Part shown: positions 55,862-60,000 of the stretch, in pieces
How positions within the stretch are numbered: position 1 is the first letter of the stretch
How the letters are laid out: the number at the start of each line of letters is the position of its first letter
Source: Cryptomeria japonica
Taxonomy: Eukaryota > Streptophyta > Pinopsida > Cupressales > Cupressaceae
Reading direction: 5' to 3'
DNA: 60,000 nt
NCBI RefSeq assembly: GCF_030272615.1
Contig: NC_081409.1
Coordinates: 209,483,190 to 209,543,189 of the forward strand
The notes under the pieces: model-generated
The model's database searches: none
Told to the model about the DNA's origin: nothing
The model's input: only the letters and a program-made list of their open reading frames with translations
Position numbers and translations under genes: made by a program

Positions 55862-57535
55862 TTAGTTCACCTCCTGAAGGGGCAGTACCCCTAATTCACC
55901 TCTTAAGTACATAAATGTAGCCTTTGGGAGAGGCTTGGTGAATATGTCTGCTAATAGCTCCTTACTGGAAACATGTTCCAGTGCAATCTCTTTGTTCTGA
56001 ACCTTTTCCCTTAAGAAATGATACTTAAGCTCAAAGTGCTTGGTTCTAGAATGTAAAACCGGATTCTTTGAAATATTGATAGCACTTGTGTTATCACAGA
56101 ATATGCTTGCCGATTCAGATATAGGAACTTTGAAGCCATTTAATACATGCTTCATCCAGATTGTTTGAGTGCAGTTCATGAAAGCTGCAACATACTCCAC
56201 TTCCACTGTAGACTGAGAGATACAAATCTGCTTCTTACTCATCCATGAGACCAGTCTACCACCAAGAAAGAATGCACCACCAGTTGTGCTCTTCTGGTCG
56301 TCCACATTACCTGCCCAATCAGCATCTGTGAATACTTTCAGGTTGAAATCATTGCTATATGGATACCACAATCCATAGTCAATTGTTCCCTTTAGATACC
56401 TAATAATCCGCTTGACTGCAACCAAGTGGGATTCTCTTGGACTTTTCTGGAACCTTGCAATAATGCCAACTGCATGTGCAATATCCGGTCTGCTATGCAC
56501 TACATAATGCAACTTACCAATCATTGATCGGTATTCCTTCTCATTAACCAATGCCGAGTCATCCTCTTTGGATAGTTTACAACTGGTCACCATCGGTGTA
56601 CCAATTGGTTTGCTATCTTCCATGCCAAAGGTCTTCAACACCTCTTTGACATACTTGGACTGAGTGATAAAGATTCCATCTTTCATCTGCTGAATCTGCA
56701 GTCTAATGAAGAACTTAATCTCCCCTATGAGTGACATCTCCAACTCCTTCTTCATCTCATCTGCAAACTCATGGCTAATCTTGCCATCTCCACCAAAGAT
56801 AATGTCATCAACAAATACCTCATAGATCAGAATCTGATCTCCTTCAGTTTTCAAGTAGATATTGCTATCTTCACTTGTTCTCTTAAATCCAATTTTCACA
56901 AGATGGGAGTGCAAACGTTCATACCATGCTCTAGGTGCCTTCTCTAGACCATATAAGGCTTTATGTAGCCTACACACCATGTCACTGTCTTCAGATAGGG
57001 CAAACCCATCTGGTTGCTCTATATGCACCTCCTCTTCAAGTACACCATTTAGGAATGCAAATTTTACATCCATTTGATATACTTTGAATCCTTTAAAAGC
57101 CGCATATGCAAGAAGCATACGAACTCCTTCCAGTCTGGCTACAGGAGCAAAAGTTTCTCCATAGTCTTCTCCTTCTTCTTGGGCATATCCTTTACACACC
57201 AGTCTGGCTTTGTTTCTAATCACTGTGCCATCCTCATTCAGCTTATTTCTGAAAACCCATTTGGTACCGATGACATTTTTATGCTCCGGTTTGGGTACCA
57301 AAGACCATGTACCATTTTTCTCTATCTGGTCAAGTTCCTCTTCCATTGCCTTGATCCAGTCTTCATCTTTATGTGCCTCTTTGAATGATTTAGGCTCAAA
57401 TTCAGAGATCAAACATGAGTTTTCTCTAACCTTTCTTCTTGTAAGGATTCCAACATCCTTATCTCCTATGATCTGCTTAGGATCATGATTCAACTTGAAA
57501 TACTGAGGAATGGTCTTAACAAATTCCTCTTGCTT
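55862..57535 (-). pseudogene. copia copy 2, reverse transcriptase and RNase H
   Basis: The open frame 57493-55862 is complete for these domains. The RT has [49 protein letters not shown] and the catalytic box [12 protein letters not shown]. The RNase H has [19 protein letters not shown] and [10 protein letters not shown], then [17 protein letters not shown]-like residues and the usual end ADIFTKPLP. Compared with consensus copia elements, the VDD box and catalytic acids are intact. A TAA at 57536-57538 separates it from integrase. It would reverse-transcribe the element in cytoplasmic particles. Confidence 0.92.
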
Positions 57536-58549
57536 TTATTCTTCATCCTCTTCTCCATCAGTATCAGCATCTGCATCTACTGGTGTAGGAACACTATTAC
57601 TCGTACTTGGTTGACTGGCAACCGGTTCCCAGAAAGTTACAACCAGTTCATTTACCGCTTGCTCACTGCCGGTTTCCTCAGTTTTCTTAGAGGTTTCATC
57701 AATTCTCACATTGATGCTTTCCATAATTCTCTGAGTCCTATTATTGAAACACTTGAGAGCTTTGCTTTTGGTAGAATACCCTAGGAATATTCCCTCATCA
57801 CATTTTGCATCAAATTTTCTCTGGTGTTCGCTCCTCTTGATGTAACATTTGCTACCAAACACTCTAAAGTAACTAACCACAGGTGTCTTACTGGTCCAAT
57901 ACTCATAAGGAGTTTTATTCTTACCTTTCTTGATGAGTACTCGGTTCATTGTGTAGACTGTTGTGCTCACTGCTTCTCTCCAAAAGGTGTGAGTGACCTT
58001 TCCTTGAATCAACATTATTTTTGCTGCTTCAACCACTATTCGGTTATTCCTCTCTGCTAGGCCATTTTGCTGTGGAGTCCGGGGGGCAGACAATTGTCTC
58101 TTGATGCCATGTTCTTCACAGTATTTGTTGAATTCACCGGAAGTGAATTCCCCTCCTTGATCAGTTCTAAGGAACTTGATCCTTTTATCGCTTTCCTTCT
58201 CCACTAATGCTCTAGAGGCTTTGAACTTTCCAAAAGCTTTAGACTTATCTTTCAAGAATGTGACCCACATCATTCTTGAGCATTCATCAATGAGAATCAT
58301 GAAGTACCTATCACCCTGCACACTCCTCATTTTCATAGGACCACACAAATCAATATGCACAAGATCAAGTAAATTATCAGTAGTGAAAGGTTTACCTTTG
58401 AAGGTTGAGGAAGACATTTTCCCCAGTTGACATTCTCTGCACAAGGCATTTTTTGGTTTTCTCAGCATCGGCAACCCTCTAACTGCCTTGATCTTACTAG
58501 CCTTTACAATGTTATCAAAATTTACATGGCAGAGTCTCCTATGCCATAT
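57536..58549 (-). pseudogene. copia copy 2, GAG-pre-integrase and integrase
   Basis: After a TAG at 58550-58552 (context DDS-stop-IWHRRLCH, where Trp is usual) the frame reads LCRECQLGKMSSSTFKG, then LVHIDLCGPMKMRSVQG (first Asp), FLRTDQGGEFTSGEFN (second Asp) and APRTPQQNGLAERNNR with the Glu-containing helix. The C-terminal tail is acidic (DADADTDGEEDEE). All three catalytic residues are present. The stop at 57536 ends this stretch. Confidence 0.92.
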
Positions 58550-59959
58550 CTAGCTATCATCAAGATTGGCCATAAGACATGTACTGATATTTGCATTCAG
58601 CTGAAATAGGTTACCTTTGGTTTGCATGCCAGTGGCCACCAATTCACCATTCTTTCCTTTGATTCTGCACACTCCATTCTTGAATTCCAGAGTGAGACCA
58701 CTATTATTTAGCTGGGCAACACTTAGAAGGTTGTGTCTGAGACCATCAACTCAATACACATTGTCAACACTTCTCTTTCCATTAAGAGAGATAGACCCTC
58801 TACCTTTGATCATGCATGGTGCATCATTACCAAAGCAAACCACACCACCATCATATTCTTCCAAGGATAGAAACTTGCTCCGGTCACTAGTCATATGGTG
58901 AGAACAGCCACTGTCAATAATCCACTCATTGGAATTATCAAAGTGGGAGACAAGAGCCTTCTTGTCTGACACATCTTCCTTGATAGCAACAAACACAATA
59001 TCTTCATTTTCTTCATCTTCTGATTCCTCGTCTGTGACACCTTCATCAACTGCCACAAAATAGTTTCTCCGATTTCCTCCTTTGAATTTATTGAACCTTT
59101 CCGGTTTGTCCTTGTTGTCGCCATTAGGACAGTTTACAACAATATGTCCTATATGATTGCAAGAGACACATTTCAAAGGGAGCTTACCTCTGTATTTACT
59201 GGTTCCTTTAGGAAGTTTCCAGGCAAGAATTGCTTCAAATTCCATTAGAAACTCCTCATCATCCATTACTTTGCTTTGTCTTTTTTCATCACTGGTGCTT
59301 GCTTCTTTTCCTTTTCTAGATGATACAGCAGAAGCTTTAAAAGCTGATTCAGTCTTTTGAACACTGCCATCAAAACTATTCAGCTCATAGGTTGTCAGCT
59401 TTGCAATGATGGAGTTTAGGGATACCTTAGTCTTGACTATCGATCTCAGCTCCTGAATAGCAGCAACCCTTATTGCATAAATTGGTAATAAGGATCTCAG
59501 AGCTTTGCTTATAACAGTGGAATCTTCTATTTTACCACCTGCACTTTTGATATCTCCGACAACAGTTTTGATTCTTATTCCATACTGTTGAATGGTTTCA
59601 CCTTCAATCATCCGCATGTCTTCAAACTTCCCTCTAAGGCTTTCTTCCTTAGCTTGTTTTACATGCTCATCACCAGCATAGATATTTTCAAGAGTATCCC
59701 ATACTTCTTTGGGATTTGCTTTATCTTGGACGTCGATAAACTCAATGTTAGATAAACTACTAATTAGGGCTTCCATGACTTGCCCATTCTCCTGCATCTC
59801 TCTCTTTTGGTCATCGGTGAGAGTACCAGTAGGGGAAACATAAGCATTCTCAACATAGCTCCAGTGTTGAGCACCCATGCTTCTGATGAATATCTTCATT
59901 GCGTCTTTCCATATACTAAAATAATCTCTGTTGAAATTTGGACCTTCTCTCTTCATCAT
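58550..59959 (-). pseudogene. copia copy 2, gag and protease
   Basis: Gag starts MMKREGPNFNRDYFSIWKDA and contains the UBN2-type core (NPKEVWDTLENIYAGDEHVK) and a zinc knuckle CVSCNHIGHIVVNC. The protease follows with the active site WIIDSGCSHHMT, complete with DSG. A TGA at 58751-58753 falls in the VDNVYYVDG-type motif, and reading beyond it continues in frame (VDGLRHNLLSVAQL). Gag forms the particle and the protease cuts the polyprotein. The ATG at 59959 is the first Met in a good Gag start context. Confidence 0.9.
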
Positions 59960-60000
59960 TGGACTGGGATCTTTTCCTCAAATGGTTAAGCTTATAACAG

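Larger units (their letters stand above)
54187..60000 (-). mobile_element. Ty1/copia retrotransposon copy 2, nearly intact; 5' LTR outside the window
   Basis: On the minus strand, gag starts at 59959 and the polyprotein ends at 55862. A 3' UTR with polypurine tracts and a 3' LTR (54187-55656) follow. The 1,366-codon frame has only three stops and no frameshift. The element was inserted into the gypsy element at about 54187. The 5' LTR and primer-binding site lie beyond 60000, so the target duplication cannot be checked. Confidence 0.9.

Overview
The window is eukaryotic nuclear DNA, almost certainly from a seed plant with a large, repeat-rich genome. A gymnosperm seems most likely, but that is inference. 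The DNA is AT-rich, carries plant-type Ty1/copia, Ty3/gypsy and L1/RTE-like LINE proteins, uses GT-AG introns, and contains degenerate interstitial telomere-like blocks. I found no ordinary host gene, tRNA, rRNA or CRISPR array. Essentially everything recognisable is mobile-element DNA or duplicated repeat DNA.

Left part (1-21489): a segment of about 4.7 kb is present twice. Copy 1 runs from about 599 to 5290. Copy 2 is 7547-8082 plus 17277-21489. The unit holds a LINE-ORF1 fragment (DUF4283-like) and strand-switching TTAGGG-type arrays. Copy 2 is split by a full-length but broken LINE (8083-17261, 15-bp target duplication). That LINE is itself interrupted by an LTR-like insertion (about 11806-12900) and by a solo LTR with a perfect 5-bp duplication (15290-16071).

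Right part (21490-60000): a deep nest. A minus-strand Ty3/gypsy element occupies 21490-23427 and 52218-54186. Its integrase gene was split by a plus-strand LTR element (23428-52217) that has gag and a protease-like region but no reverse transcriptase. A large terminal-inverted-repeat DNA transposon (25130-46252, CAAG target duplication) landed in the leader of that element. A minus-strand Ty1/copia element (37077-43403, GGGTC duplication) landed inside a 359-bp tandem array within the transposon. A second, better preserved minus-strand copia element (54187 to beyond 60000) abuts the gypsy sequence on the right.

The most interesting object is the TIR transposon, about 14.8 kb without its copia insertion. 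It has matched termini of 33-49 bp. It carries a plus-strand DDE-like transposase gene (27907-31041) broken by four stops and one frameshift. It also carries a minus-strand seven-exon gene (45980-43969) whose frame and splice sites all read cleanly and whose product I do not recognise. The two genes converge on the 359-bp array. A palindromic satellite, a long hairpin and subterminal palindromes lie towards the ends. The transposase has DFAENY, SDNCASQFKN and GYGKGEHDG blocks, which form a credible RNase H-fold catalytic triad.
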